Source: Janthinobacterium sp. 64
GTDB taxonomy: Bacteria > Pseudomonadota > Gammaproteobacteria > Burkholderiales > Burkholderiaceae_D
Assembly: GCF_002813325.1 (NCBI RefSeq)
Contig: NZ_PHUG01000001.1
Coordinates: forward strand, 4,340,001-4,404,000
Reading direction: 5' to 3'
Length of the DNA stretch: 64,000 nt
Under the pieces are notes generated by a model. That model was not told the DNA's origin. It made no database searches and saw only the letters and a list, made by a program, of their open reading frames with translations. The position numbers and the translations under genes were made by a program. Shown in pieces: positions 45,046-53,453 of the stretch. Within the stretch, counting starts at the first letter, position 1, and each line of letters begins with the position of its first letter.

Positions 45046-47208
45046 ATGTCTGATACACCAATTTCCTTATTTTCCGACCTTAACCTGAGCGAGCCGCTGA
45101 TTCGCGCGCTCAAGGATGTCGGTTACGAAACACCGTCGCCTATCCAGGCGGCCACGATTCCATTATTGCTCGCGAACCGCGACGTGCTGGGCCAGGCGCA
45201 AACAGGCACGGGTAAGACCGCCGCCTTCGCCTTGCCTATCCTGTCGCGCATCGATCTGAAACAAAGCTCACCCCAAGCCCTGGTCCTGGCACCGACGCGC
45301 GAACTGGCCATCCAGGTCGCCGAAGCGTTCCAGGTGTACGCCGCCCACATTCCCGGCTTCCACGTGTTGCCGATCTACGGCGGCCAAAGCTACGGCCCGC
45401 AGCTGTCGGCCCTGCGCCGCGGCGTGCACGTCATCGTCGGCACCCCAGGCCGCGTCATCGATCACCTGGACAAGGGTTCGCTCGACCTGTCCAAGCTGAA
45501 AACGCTGGTACTCGATGAAGCCGATGAAATGCTGCGCATGGGCTTTATCGACGATGTCGAACGCATCTTGAAAGAAACGCCGGACGGCCATCAAACGGCC
45601 CTGTTCTCGGCCACCATGCCTTCCGTCATCAAGCGCATCGCCACGACCTACCTGGTGAACCCGGCCGAAGTGACGGTTGCCGCCAAGACGGGCACGGCCG
45701 ACAACATCCGCCAGCGCTACTGGCTGGTATCGGGCATGCACAAGCTCGACGCGCTGACCCGCATCCTGGAAGCGGAAGCGTTTGACGGCATGATCATCTT
45801 TGCCCGCACCAAGCTGGGTACGGAAGAGCTGGCCGGCAAGCTGCAAGCGCGTGGCTTCTCGGCTGCCGCCATCAATGGCGACATCCAGCAAGCGCAGCGC
45901 GAGCGCACGATTCAGCAGTTGAAAGACGGCAAGATCGACATCCTCGTGGCAACCGACGTGGCCGCCCGCGGCCTGGACGTCGAGCGCATCAGCCACGTCG
46001 TCAACTACGACGTGCCGCACGATCCGGAAAGCTATACCCACCGTATCGGCCGCACGGGCCGCGCCGGCCGCAGCGGCGAAGCGATCCTGTTCATCACCCC
46101 GCGTGAAAAGAACTTGTTGAAAGCCATCGAACGTTCGACCCGCCAGCCGATCGGCATGCTGGAACTGCCAACGATCCAGGCCGTCAACGACGTGCGTATC
46201 GCCAAGTTCAAGGAACAGATCAGCGAAACCCTGGCCTTGGGCGAACTGGAACAGTTCCAGTCGCTGATCGAAGATTTCGAACGCGAGCAAAATATTCCCG
46301 CCATCGAAATCGCCGCCGCCCTGGCGAAGATGGCACGTGGCAATACGCCGCTGCTGCTGGACAAAAACAAGGCGCGCGAGCAAGCCACGTGGCAAGACGA
46401 CCGTCCTGCACGCCAAGACCGTTTTGAGCGCAATGACCGCTTTGACCGCCCTGAGCGCAATGACCGCTTCGAGCGCAGCGAGCGTGGCGAACGTCCGGCC
46501 TTCCCGAAAAAGGAACGTATTTCCCGTCCTGCCGACGCCGGCATGCAGACTTTCCGTATTGAAGTCGGTCATCAGCATGGCGTGAAACCGGGCAATATCG
46601 TGGGCGCCATTGCCAACGAAGCGGGTATCGATTCGAAAAACATCGGCCGCATTGAAATCTATGACGACTACAGCGTCCTGGACTTGCCAGATACCATGCC
46701 GAAAGAATTGCTGGACCAGCTGAAATCCGTGTGGGTGGCAGGCCAGCAGTTGCGCATCAGCCGTGACGGCGACGCGCCGGACCTGGCGCCGCCAGCCGCG
46801 CCGCGCAAGCCGTTTGCCGCCAAGTCCGCGCCAGCGTTCAAGGATGCGCCAGCGGACGCGGGCGACGCAGCACCTGCGCCGCGCGCGCCGAAGAAGGAAC
46901 GTCCACGCCCGGGCGTGACGGCCTACCGCATCGAAGTGGGCCGTGAGCACGCCGTAACGCCAAGCAACATCGTGGGCGCCATCGCCAACGAAGCGAACCT
47001 GGAAGCCAAGCATATCGGCCGCATCGATATCTTTGACAACTACAGCGTGTTGGACTTGCCTGAAGGCATGCCGCCGGAAATCCTCGACCACCTGAAATCG
47101 GTCGTCGTGTCGGGCCAGAAACTGCGCATCAGCCTCGATGACGGCACGACGGAGCGCAAACCTGCGCCAGCGCGTCCAAAGTCGCCACCGCGCAAGACTT
47201 ACAAGTAA
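45046..47208 (+). CDS. deaD: DEAD-box ATP-dependent RNA helicase, DeaD/CsdA type, with two DbpA RNA-binding domains
   Basis: All helicase motifs are present in the 720-residue product: Q-motif region FSDLNLSEPL/PSPIQ, motif I AQTGTGKT (51-58), PTRELA, DEAD (157-160), SAT, ARGLD and HRIGRTGR. The C-terminal part has an Arg/Asp/Glu-rich linker (RFERNDRFDRPE repeats, about 465-490), then two DbpA-type RNA-binding domains (about 502-572 and 626-697) of similar sequence; DeaD proteins usually have one. It probably helps ribosome assembly and RNA turnover, in the family often at low temperature. The long upstream region fits a cold-regulated leader. The start could also be a GTG at 45034. Confidence 0.93.
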   Translation: MSDTPISLFSDLNLSEPLIRALKDVGYETPSPIQAATIPLLLANRDVLGQAQTGTGKTAAFALPILSRIDLKQSSPQALVLAPTRELAIQVAEAFQVYAAHIPGFHVLPIYGGQSYGPQLSALRRGVHVIVGTPGRVIDHLDKGSLDLSKLKTLVLDEADEMLRMGFIDDVERILKETPDGHQTALFSATMPSVIKRIATTYLVNPAEVTVAAKTGTADNIRQRYWLVSGMHKLDALTRILEAEAFDGMIIFARTKLGTEELAGKLQARGFSAAAINGDIQQAQRERTIQQLKDGKIDILVATDVAARGLDVERISHVVNYDVPHDPESYTHRIGRTGRAGRSGEAILFITPREKNLLKAIERSTRQPIGMLELPTIQAVNDVRIAKFKEQISETLALGELEQFQSLIEDFEREQNIPAIEIAAALAKMARGNTPLLLDKNKAREQATWQDDRPARQDRFERNDRFDRPERNDRFERSERGERPAFPKKERISRPADAGMQTFRIEVGHQHGVKPGNIVGAIANEAGIDSKNIGRIEIYDDYSVLDLPDTMPKELLDQLKSVWVAGQQLRISRDGDAPDLAPPAAPRKPFAAKSAPAFKDAPADAGDAAPAPRAPKKERPRPGVTAYRIEVGREHAVTPSNIVGAIANEANLEAKHIGRIDIFDNYSVLDLPEGMPPEILDHLKSVVVSGQKLRISLDDGTTERKPAPARPKSPPRKTYK

Positions 47209-47268
47209 GCCATCCCTTCGCAGGTGCCTCCCCCGGCGCCTGTGTCGCGGATTGGAGACACATCCCCC

Positions 47269-47296
47269 ACTGGCGCGTTCGCGCCAGTTTTTATTT
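47269..47296 (+). terminator. Intrinsic terminator of the helicase gene
   Basis: ACTGGCGCG (47269-47277) and CGCGCCAGT (47280-47288) form a perfect stem followed by TTTTATTTT. Confidence 0.92.
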
Positions 47297-47652
47297 TCCC
47301 TCAAGAAACGAATATTGTTGCCGCGTTATTGCTGGCGGCAGGCGTCGCCATGTGCTGGCCTTTATCGCAATGCCTGCGCGTCTTTTTGATCGGCGCAAGT
47401 ACCATATTTATTGCCCGTGACATCAATGCATAATTTTTTATTAATTATTGCACCTGCACGCAATTTTAATTTTGCATTTCAATAAAATCAATCAAGTTGG
47501 GTCAAAGTAAATTCTAAAACATAAATGAATTGGCTTTTATTAAATTTTTTGACCAGCGTCACTGTCGCCGGGGCGATATATCGGTGGTGCTTGATGTGGT
47601 ATATTGTTTTTATAATTTTGTTATGCTAGTTGAAAAAAATAGAGGAGCGACG
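47297..47652 (+). other. AT-rich region upstream of the chemoreceptor gene
   Basis: This gap of about 350 bases is AT-rich from 47430 onward. A TGTTATGCT element (47619-47627) resembles an extended -10 without a clear -35. I found no convincing sigma28 promoter, no coding frame with a start signal and no RNA gene. Confidence 0.4.
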
Positions 47653-49308
47653 ATGCGGGTCAACACGCCTATCACGCAAAATGAATACGTATTAAATGAA
47701 GGCATGACGATTGTTTCCACCACGGATTTACAGGGAAACATCAATTACGCCAATCAGTATTTCATTGAGGTCAGCGGTTTTTCAGAAATGGAACTGCTGG
47801 GTGCGCCACAGAATATTCTGCGTCATCCCGATATGCCGGCCGAAGCGTTTGCCGACCTGTGGGATACCATCAAGACGGGCATGCCTTGGACCGGCATGGT
47901 CAAGAACCGCTGCAAGAATGGCGATTTTTATTGGGTCTTCGCCAATATCACGCCCGTCATTGAAAACGGCCGTCCGATCGGCTACATGTCCGTGCGTACC
48001 AAGCCCTCGCGTGAGCAGGTCAACGAGGCGGCAGCCCTGTATAAAAGTTTCAAGGACGGCAATACCGCGAACCTGGCGATCCGCAATGGCCGCGTCGTGC
48101 GCCAAGGCTGGGCCGCCAAGCTGGCCGAGTGGCGCAAATTGACCCTGTCGCAAGACCTGGCCTTCCATTGCATCGTCTTTGGCGTGGTGCTGGCCATCCT
48201 CGGCTGCGCCGTTTGGAATATCGACGGCGATACGAGCACGGCCACGCGTAGCTGGCTCAGCGGTGCCGCCGCCGCGGCCGTGGTGCTGATGCTGTATTTC
48301 TGGACCCATCTGCACAATTCGCTCGTTGCGCCGCTGGGCGACGCCATCACGATGGCGCGCAAGATGGCCGGTGGCGACTTGACGGGCGTCATCGACAAGG
48401 TGCGCGACGACGACATGGGCCAGTTGATGGCCGCCCTGCGCCAGACCAATATCAATCTGCACAGCATCATCGGCGACGTGCGCGCCAACTTCGAGGATAT
48501 CCGCATCACCACGGCAGAGATCGCCACGGGCAATATGGACCTGTCCAGCCGCACGGAATCGCAGGCGTCCAGCCTGGAGCAGACGGCAGCGAGCATGGAA
48601 GAGCTGACGTCCACGGTGCAAAACAGCGCCGACCACGTGGACGCGGCCAATAAGCTGGCGGTGCAGGCGTCCACCGTTGCGTCCAAGGGCGGCACCATCG
48701 TCAGCGAAGTGGTCACCACGATGGATGAGATCAGCAGCTCGTCGCGCAAGATTCTGGACATTATCGGCCTGATCGACGGCATCGCTTTCCAGACGAATAT
48801 CCTGGCCTTGAACGCGGCCGTGGAAGCGGCCCGCGCGGGCGAGCATGGCCGTGGCTTTGCCGTCGTGGCGGGCGAAGTGCGCAGCCTGGCACAGCGCTCG
48901 GCGACGGCGGCCAAGGAAGTCAAGCACCTGATCGACCATTCGATCGCCACCGTGAATGCGGGCAGCGTGCTGACCAGCAATGCGGGCGCCACCATGGCGG
49001 AAGTGATCGCCTCCGTGGCCCGCGTGACGGAAATGATGGACGAGATTTCTTCCACCACGCGCGAGCAGAACCAGGGCATCGGGCAAGTCAACCAGGCCGT
49101 CATCCACATGGATGGCATCACGCAGCAGAATGCGGCGCTGGTGGAGCAGGCGGCCGCGGCCGCCACCAACCTGGCGCGGCGCACCGAGAGCGTGGCCCAG
49201 TCGATCGGCATCTTCAAACTGAAGGCCTCGCCCAAGCGCAAGGCTGCAGGGGTGGGGCGCAGCGTGGGCGCGGGCATGGCGTCGCGCGCTTTGCTGAAGG
49301 CGCGCTAA
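47653..49308 (+). CDS. Aer-like methyl-accepting chemotaxis protein with N-terminal PAS domain
   Basis: The 551-residue protein begins with a PAS domain (about residues 15-115; [54 protein letters not shown]), as in the aerotaxis receptor Aer, whose FAD senses redox state. Two hydrophobic segments (about 170-190 and 198-218) anchor it, followed by a HAMP region and the signalling domain with the hairpin tip [42 protein letters not shown] region around residue 380-420. The ATG at 47653 follows GAGGAG by six bases. No other che genes are near, so it is a dispersed receptor. Confidence 0.93.
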   Translation: MRVNTPITQNEYVLNEGMTIVSTTDLQGNINYANQYFIEVSGFSEMELLGAPQNILRHPDMPAEAFADLWDTIKTGMPWTGMVKNRCKNGDFYWVFANITPVIENGRPIGYMSVRTKPSREQVNEAAALYKSFKDGNTANLAIRNGRVVRQGWAAKLAEWRKLTLSQDLAFHCIVFGVVLAILGCAVWNIDGDTSTATRSWLSGAAAAAVVLMLYFWTHLHNSLVAPLGDAITMARKMAGGDLTGVIDKVRDDDMGQLMAALRQTNINLHSIIGDVRANFEDIRITTAEIATGNMDLSSRTESQASSLEQTAASMEELTSTVQNSADHVDAANKLAVQASTVASKGGTIVSEVVTTMDEISSSSRKILDIIGLIDGIAFQTNILALNAAVEAARAGEHGRGFAVVAGEVRSLAQRSATAAKEVKHLIDHSIATVNAGSVLTSNAGATMAEVIASVARVTEMMDEISSTTREQNQGIGQVNQAVIHMDGITQQNAALVEQAAAAATNLARRTESVAQSIGIFKLKASPKRKAAGVGRSVGAGMASRALLKAR

Positions 49309-49311
49309 TTA

Positions 49312-49395
49312 CCCCAACGGCGAAAGGCCGGGGTCCGTCACTGCGTGACCGGAATGCTTCCCATTGGGAGCATTCCCCCCAGTTTGCTTTTGGGG
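49312..49395. other. Cluster of hairpins between convergent chemoreceptor and lipoprotein genes
   Basis: Successive inverted repeats are CCCC...GGGG (49312-49333), TCCGTCAC...GTGACCGGA (about 49334-49353), GGAATGCTTCCCA...TGGGAGCATTCC (49351-49376, one bulge) and CCCCA...TGGGG (49377-49395). Short T-runs follow only the last on the plus strand. The region probably ends both transcripts. Confidence 0.5.
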
Positions 49396-49400
49396 TACTC

Positions 49401-49706
49401 TTACTTCTTCACCCGATACACTTCCCCGCTGCGCACTTTCTTCACCACCCCATCCCCGCCAAACAGAATCACATACTCTCCCTGCGCGCCCGAGGCCGTC
49501 GGGTAGGTGTACATCCACACTTCATTGCCGCTGTCGAAACGGATGGACGTGCTCTCGCCCAGCGCGGCGCGCAACTGGTCGCGCGTGCTGCTGCCCGGCT
49601 GCACCGTCTGTTCCAGGGTGGCGTAAGGCACGTTTTTGCTTGCCTGCAAGGCGCGCGTGCCCGAGCACCCGGCCAGCAGCGCCAGCGCGAAGACCAGCCA
49701 CTTCAT
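49401..49706 (-). CDS. Small lipoprotein with BamE/SmpA-like fold
   Basis: The 101-residue precursor has a lipobox LLAGC (Cys14). The mature part carries a pattern seen in SmpA/OmlA-like proteins: VQPGSSTRDQLRAALGEST, followed by RFDSGNEVWMYTY and a final EYVILFGGDGVVKKVRSGEVYRV strand pair. The family is known for small outer-membrane lipoproteins; this one is not BamE itself as judged by length and context. Its ATG overlaps the stop of the upstream gene as ATGA, so it is translationally coupled to it. Confidence 0.75.
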   Translation of the reverse strand: MKWLVFALALLAGCSGTRALQASKNVPYATLEQTVQPGSSTRDQLRAALGESTSIRFDSGNEVWMYTYPTASGAQGEYVILFGGDGVVKKVRSGEVYRVKK

Positions 49707-50491
49707 GGCGCCACCTCGTCCATATACGTAAATTCCAGCAGGGTATCGTCGGGCCAGTTGCTGTCCCACAGGGGCGCGTAATACGTGCGGTCAAGCAAGA
49801 CCTGGCAATCGCAGTAGGGCAGCGAGGCGGGCGTTTGCTCGCCGCCCGCGTACAGCATGGTAAACGGTAGCGCAACCCTGCGTTCGCCATGCACGAGGGT
49901 CACGCCGAACAGGGGGCGGTCCGTGAAAAACAAATAATTGCCGTCCGGCTCGGAACACACTTTATCAGTGCTGTAGAGCATGCTGGACAGCCAGGCGATG
50001 ATTTGCGGGTCGTTCGAAATCAGGCCCGAATCCATGCCGGCGCGGCATTCCAGGCGCAGGTCGCCCAGGCGCCGCGTGCCGGGCGGCAAGCCGGGCGTGA
50101 TCACTTGCGCGCGCCAGCTCATGCTGGAAGCCTTGCGGTTGGCGATCAGCACGGCATCCTCGCGCGCGGCTTGCGCGTTGCGCACGGGGGCAAAGCTGTT
50201 GTCCTCGGCCAGGGGCAGCGGGATGCTGACGGTGTCGCCGGCGATGCGCAGCTGCACGCCCGTCATGTCCACGCCGGGCTGGCGCGGCAGCAAGCGAAAG
50301 CGCAGCACCGCTTGCGGCGCCAGCGCATGGTCGCGCTCGAAGCGGTCCACGCCCTGCAGCATCTTGCGGTAGGATTTATCCACGGGGTCGCGCGTGGCAT
50401 CGACCTTGACTTGCGGCACGGGCGCGGTTTGCGCCAGGGCGACCGGGCCATGGAGCAGGCAGGCAAGCAGCAGGGAGAGAGGAATACGCAT
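49703..50491 (-). CDS. Exported protein of unknown function, 262 aa
   Basis: A signal peptide (RIPLSLLLACLLHGPVALAQ) precedes a soluble domain of about 240 residues with many strands (VLRFRLLPRQPGVDMTGVQLRIAGDTVSIPLPL, LPFTMLYAG) and several Cys (LECRAG, KVCSEPDGN, YCDCQ), probably disulphide-linked. I do not recognise the family. It is the first gene of a two-gene operon with the lipoprotein gene downstream, joined by a 4-base overlap, which suggests joint work in the envelope. Confidence 0.65.
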   Translation of the reverse strand: MRIPLSLLLACLLHGPVALAQTAPVPQVKVDATRDPVDKSYRKMLQGVDRFERDHALAPQAVLRFRLLPRQPGVDMTGVQLRIAGDTVSIPLPLAEDNSFAPVRNAQAAREDAVLIANRKASSMSWRAQVITPGLPPGTRRLGDLRLECRAGMDSGLISNDPQIIAWLSSMLYSTDKVCSEPDGNYLFFTDRPLFGVTLVHGERRVALPFTMLYAGGEQTPASLPYCDCQVLLDRTYYAPLWDSNWPDDTLLEFTYMDEVAP

Positions 50492-50540
50492 GGCTTGATG
50501 CTACGCCTTTTTGCGCGGCAGCCACGCACGCGTGAGTGTC

Positions 50541-50900
50541 TCAGTATTCGCTGTATTTGCGCGCGTCGCCGCGCACCTGCTGCGCCGGATACTTCTGTGC
50601 GTTCAGTTCCATCTTTTCCAGCACGGCAGCATGCAGGTCGACGCCGCTCTTGTCGGCCAGGCGCACCAGATACATCAGCACGTCGGCCAGCTCGTGGCGG
50701 ATGCCCGTGCGCTTGGCATCGTCGAGTTCGGCGTCCGCGCCCGTCGGCAGCCACTGGTAGTGCTCGACCAGTTCCGCCACTTCCACGGACAGGGCCATGG
50801 CCAGGTTTTTCGGCGTGTGGAATTGGTCCCAGTCGCGTTCGTCGGCAAAGGCGCGCAGGCGCGCGCGGATGTCGAGCAGGCTGTCGGCAGGCGCGCTCAT
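50541..50900 (-). CDS. MazG-like nucleotide pyrophosphohydrolase
   Basis: The 119-residue protein belongs to the all-alpha NTP pyrophosphatase superfamily of the MazG / dCTP-pyrophosphatase (RS21-C6) type. The metal-binding pattern is visible: PKNLAMALSVEVAELVEHYQW (ExxE) and RHELADVLMYLVRLADKSG (ExxD). It likely cleaves non-canonical or dCTP-like nucleotides to the monophosphate and PPi. The ATG at 50900 is preceded by AGG and overlaps the stop of a 25-codon frame upstream as ATGA. Confidence 0.88.
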   Translation of the reverse strand: MSAPADSLLDIRARLRAFADERDWDQFHTPKNLAMALSVEVAELVEHYQWLPTGADAELDDAKRTGIRHELADVLMYLVRLADKSGVDLHAAVLEKMELNAQKYPAQQVRGDARKYSEY

Positions 50901-50974
50901 GCCGCTACCTGCAGCGTTTTTTTCATGAAGGCCGGCACATCGGCTTGCTGCGGTGATTCCAGGCGGATGGTCAT
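50897..50974 (-). CDS. Possible 25-aa leader peptide or gene remnant
   Basis: A short frame (start ATG at 50974; MTIRLESPQQADVPAFMKK then TLQVAA) ends in TGA overlapping the MazG-like gene's ATG by four bases (ATGA). Its sequence resembles the start of GNAT acetyltransferases (MTIRLES-type). It could be a remnant left by deletion or a translated leader coupled to the MazG-like gene. No Shine-Dalgarno sequence is seen. Confidence 0.3.
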   Translation of the reverse strand: MTIRLESPQQADVPAFMKKTLQVAA

Positions 50975-51009
50975 GGGGAGGTCGAATGAATGGGACTTCC
51001 CCCATGGTA

Positions 51010-52455
51010 TCACTGAGGCCGCGCCAGGCGCAGCGTCAAACCGATGGGCGACATCACAAAACCCATCAGTTCCTGCGCCTCGCCGCCATCGGGCGTATCG
51101 ACGCCGGCGATGTCGAAGCTGCCCAGCAGCATGGCCATGGCGATCTTGATTTCCAACAAGGCCAGGTAGCGGCCCGGGCAGGTGCGCAAGCCGGCGCCGA
51201 AGGGCATGGCGGCGCGCTTGTTGTTCGCCTCGCCGCCTTCCAGCCAGCGTTCGGGCTGGAACGCTTGCGCGTCGGGGAAGTGCGCATCGGACACGCTGTC
51301 GTGGCGCATCACGCACCACAGCATGCTGCCGGCCGGCACGGCCACGTCGCCCACCACCGTGTCACGCAGCGCTTCGAGCGGAATGTAGGGCGCCACCGGT
51401 TTCAAGCGCATGGCCTCGCTGGCGCAGGCGCCCAGGTAGTCGAGGCTATCCATTTGCGCCACGCTGAACTGCGCCACGTCGGGCGCCAGGCGCCGCACTT
51501 CCTCGCGCGCCCGCGCCAGGCATTTTGGATTGCATTGCAGCAAGTACATCATCCAGGACAGCGTGTTGGCCGTCGTGTCTTCGCCGGCCAGCAGCATGGT
51601 CAGCACATTGCCGGCCACGGCGCGGTCGTTCACGCCGCTGTCGGCTTCGTCGGCGGCAGCGATCATGGCTTCGAGCAGATTGGGCGGATGTGCGCGGCGC
51701 GCGGGGTCCAGCGCCAGGCGCGTGCGCGCCTGCTGCACCAGGTCGGCCACGGCGGCGGAAAGGGCCGCCACGTCGCGGTCCAGCCGGCGGTCGACGGGCA
51801 GCTTGACATAGCGCCAGTACGGCAGCATCGACAGGCTGCGCCGCGCCACGGCCGGCAGAATGGCGTCCAGGTGGCGCTGGATCACGTCTTCGCCCGATTC
51901 GAGCGTATTGACTTGCGTGCCGAAGGCCAGGCCGGCGATGATGTCGACCGTGTAGCGTTTCAGGTCGCCGTCCAGATCGATCGCCTGGCCTTGCGTGGCG
52001 GCATGCTGCCAGCGCCGCTGCAAGCGCTGCGCCACCGTCACCAGTTTCGGAAAATATGCCTTGATGGCGCCCGGCGCCATGCCGGCCATCACCATGCGGC
52101 GCTGGTTGCGCCACTCGCTGCCCTCGGCCAGGAACAGGCCGGGGATGCCGCCCATTTCCACTGAAATCGTGTAGCTGCTGAGAGGGCGGCGGAAGCCGTC
52201 CGGGCGGTCGCGCAGCACGGCGGACACCGCTTCACTGTCGGCCACCACCAGCACCAGGGTACGGCCAAACCAGGCGCGCATGAAGGGACCATAGCGGCGT
52301 ACCCAGCCTTCCACGTCGCGGTGGATGCGCGGCAGTCTCACTTGCAGTGCGTTGCCGATGATGGGCAAGGCGAATGGTCCCGGCAACTGGCGGATCTGGC
52401 GCAGGGCAGGGGTGGTGGCGGGCGCAGGTGTGGTGACGTGGTCGAGTGGCGGCAT
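51010..52455 (-). CDS. Cytochrome P450
   Basis: The 481-residue protein carries the P450 signatures: I-helix AGEDTTANT, ExxR in ASEAMRLKPVAPYI, and the heme loop FGAGLRTCPGR with Cys426 as the thiolate ligand. The N-terminus has no membrane anchor (LPGPFALPIIGNALQV begins at about residue 24), so it is soluble. The sequence resembles bacterial fatty-acid or CYP4-like P450s; the substrate is unknown. No ferredoxin or reductase gene is adjacent. AGGAG lies before the ATG at 52455. The divergent AraC regulator is its likely controller. Confidence 0.93.
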   Translation of the reverse strand: MPPLDHVTTPAPATTPALRQIRQLPGPFALPIIGNALQVRLPRIHRDVEGWVRRYGPFMRAWFGRTLVLVVADSEAVSAVLRDRPDGFRRPLSSYTISVEMGGIPGLFLAEGSEWRNQRRMVMAGMAPGAIKAYFPKLVTVAQRLQRRWQHAATQGQAIDLDGDLKRYTVDIIAGLAFGTQVNTLESGEDVIQRHLDAILPAVARRSLSMLPYWRYVKLPVDRRLDRDVAALSAAVADLVQQARTRLALDPARRAHPPNLLEAMIAAADEADSGVNDRAVAGNVLTMLLAGEDTTANTLSWMMYLLQCNPKCLARAREEVRRLAPDVAQFSVAQMDSLDYLGACASEAMRLKPVAPYIPLEALRDTVVGDVAVPAGSMLWCVMRHDSVSDAHFPDAQAFQPERWLEGGEANNKRAAMPFGAGLRTCPGRYLALLEIKIAMAMLLGSFDIAGVDTPDGGEAQELMGFVMSPIGLTLRLARPQ

Positions 52456-52557
52456 GGCAAGCTCCTGTTGTCGTGGAACGATGGCCTGACTGTAGCGCGC
52501 TTGCGCACGCGCGTCTTGAACGAATACGACAGCGCGCGCGGCGCCAAAAATTGCCGG

Positions 52558-52563
52558 TACAAT
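52558..52563 (+). promoter_or_regulatory. -10 element (TACAAT) just before the AraC start
   Basis: TACAAT ends seven bases before the ATG at 52571 and no Shine-Dalgarno lies between. Transcription would begin at or next to the ATG, so the mRNA may be leaderless. No good -35 is seen. Confidence 0.35.
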
Positions 52564-52570
52564 CGTCGCC

Positions 52571-53428
52571 ATGCCTGCCGCCCCATCGCCCCTGACCCGT
52601 TTGATCGCGCCGCGCACCGCGCTCGCTTCCTGCGTGCGCGCCTTCCTCGTGCGCGACACCACGCATTGCGCGCCGCTGCCGCCCGCGCAGCGCCTGAACC
52701 GCTTTCCCGCCACGCCCATGTGCTGCCTGCTGTGGACGGTCGCGGGCGATGTCGAGGCGGCCGCGCCCGCTCCCGACCTGCTGCACGTGCGCATGCCGCC
52801 CGCTCTGTTCAGCGGGCCGCGCGGCTATCCGCTGGTCAGCTACAACCCCGGTCCCGTGCACTCGTTCATGGTGATGCTGTATCCGGCCGCTCTGCATGCG
52901 CTGACGGGAATCGACATGGCGGCCCTGTTCGACCAGGTGCGCCCGCTGGCACCGCTGTTCGACGCGGACTGGCTGGCCTTGTCCGACGCCGTGTTGGCCG
53001 CGCCCGACGATGCAGCGCGCGTCAGGCTGGTGGAGGATTTTCTCGCGCCGCGCTGGGCGCTGGCGCGCAAGGGCGGCGACCATCCGGCCGGCGCCATCCA
53101 GGACTGGGTGCGCCGCCTGGGCGTGCAGGCGGCCTCGACGGGCCTGGCCAGCAGCGCGCGCAATATCGAGCGCCGCATCAAGGCCTGGGCCGGCCAGCCC
53201 ATGCGCACCCTGCGCCGCATGCGCCGCGCGGAACAGTCGTTTCTCGACGCGCGAGAAGCCATGCTGCAAGGCAATGCTTCCTGGACCGATATCGCCGCCG
53301 AGGGCGGCTACGCCGACCAGGCCCACCTGTGCCGCGAAGTGCGCGCCATCACGGGCCTGAGTCCCACGGAACTGGCGCGCGCCAGCCGCGAGGATGAAAG
53401 TTATTGGGTCTACAGGATTTGGGCGTAA
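52571..53428 (+). CDS. AraC-family transcriptional regulator divergent from the P450 gene
   Basis: The 285-residue protein has a C-terminal AraC DNA-binding domain (STGLASSARNIERRIKAWAGQPMRTLRR, then ASWTDIAAEGGYADQAHLCREVRAITGLSPTELAR). The N-terminal part (about 1-170) lacks the usual cupin histidines and is of an unassigned sensing type with DUF6597-like character. It shares a 115-base promoter region with the P450 gene and probably controls it. Its TAA stop is the first three bases of a REP-like palindrome. Confidence 0.87.
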   Translation: MPAAPSPLTRLIAPRTALASCVRAFLVRDTTHCAPLPPAQRLNRFPATPMCCLLWTVAGDVEAAAPAPDLLHVRMPPALFSGPRGYPLVSYNPGPVHSFMVMLYPAALHALTGIDMAALFDQVRPLAPLFDADWLALSDAVLAAPDDAARVRLVEDFLAPRWALARKGGDHPAGAIQDWVRRLGVQAASTGLASSARNIERRIKAWAGQPMRTLRRMRRAEQSFLDAREAMLQGNASWTDIAAEGGYADQAHLCREVRAITGLSPTELARASREDESYWVYRIWA

Positions 53429-53453
53429 TCCGGCCGGTGGTGATGCCGGATTA
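53426..53453. repeat. REP-like palindrome, copy C, supplying two stop codons
   Basis: TAATCCGGC (53426-53434) and GCCGGATTA (53445-53453) are perfect complements with a loop CGGTGGTGAT. The GGTGGTGATG(T/C)CGGATTA half is shared with the elements at 19.7 and 29.65 kb. The left arm gives the TAA of the AraC gene and the right arm the TAA of ilvB. Confidence 0.8.

Noticed and set aside
45268..47304. A 678-codon open frame opposite the DEAD-box helicase gene
   Set aside because: The plus strand contains all helicase motifs; the opposite frame has no recognisable feature.
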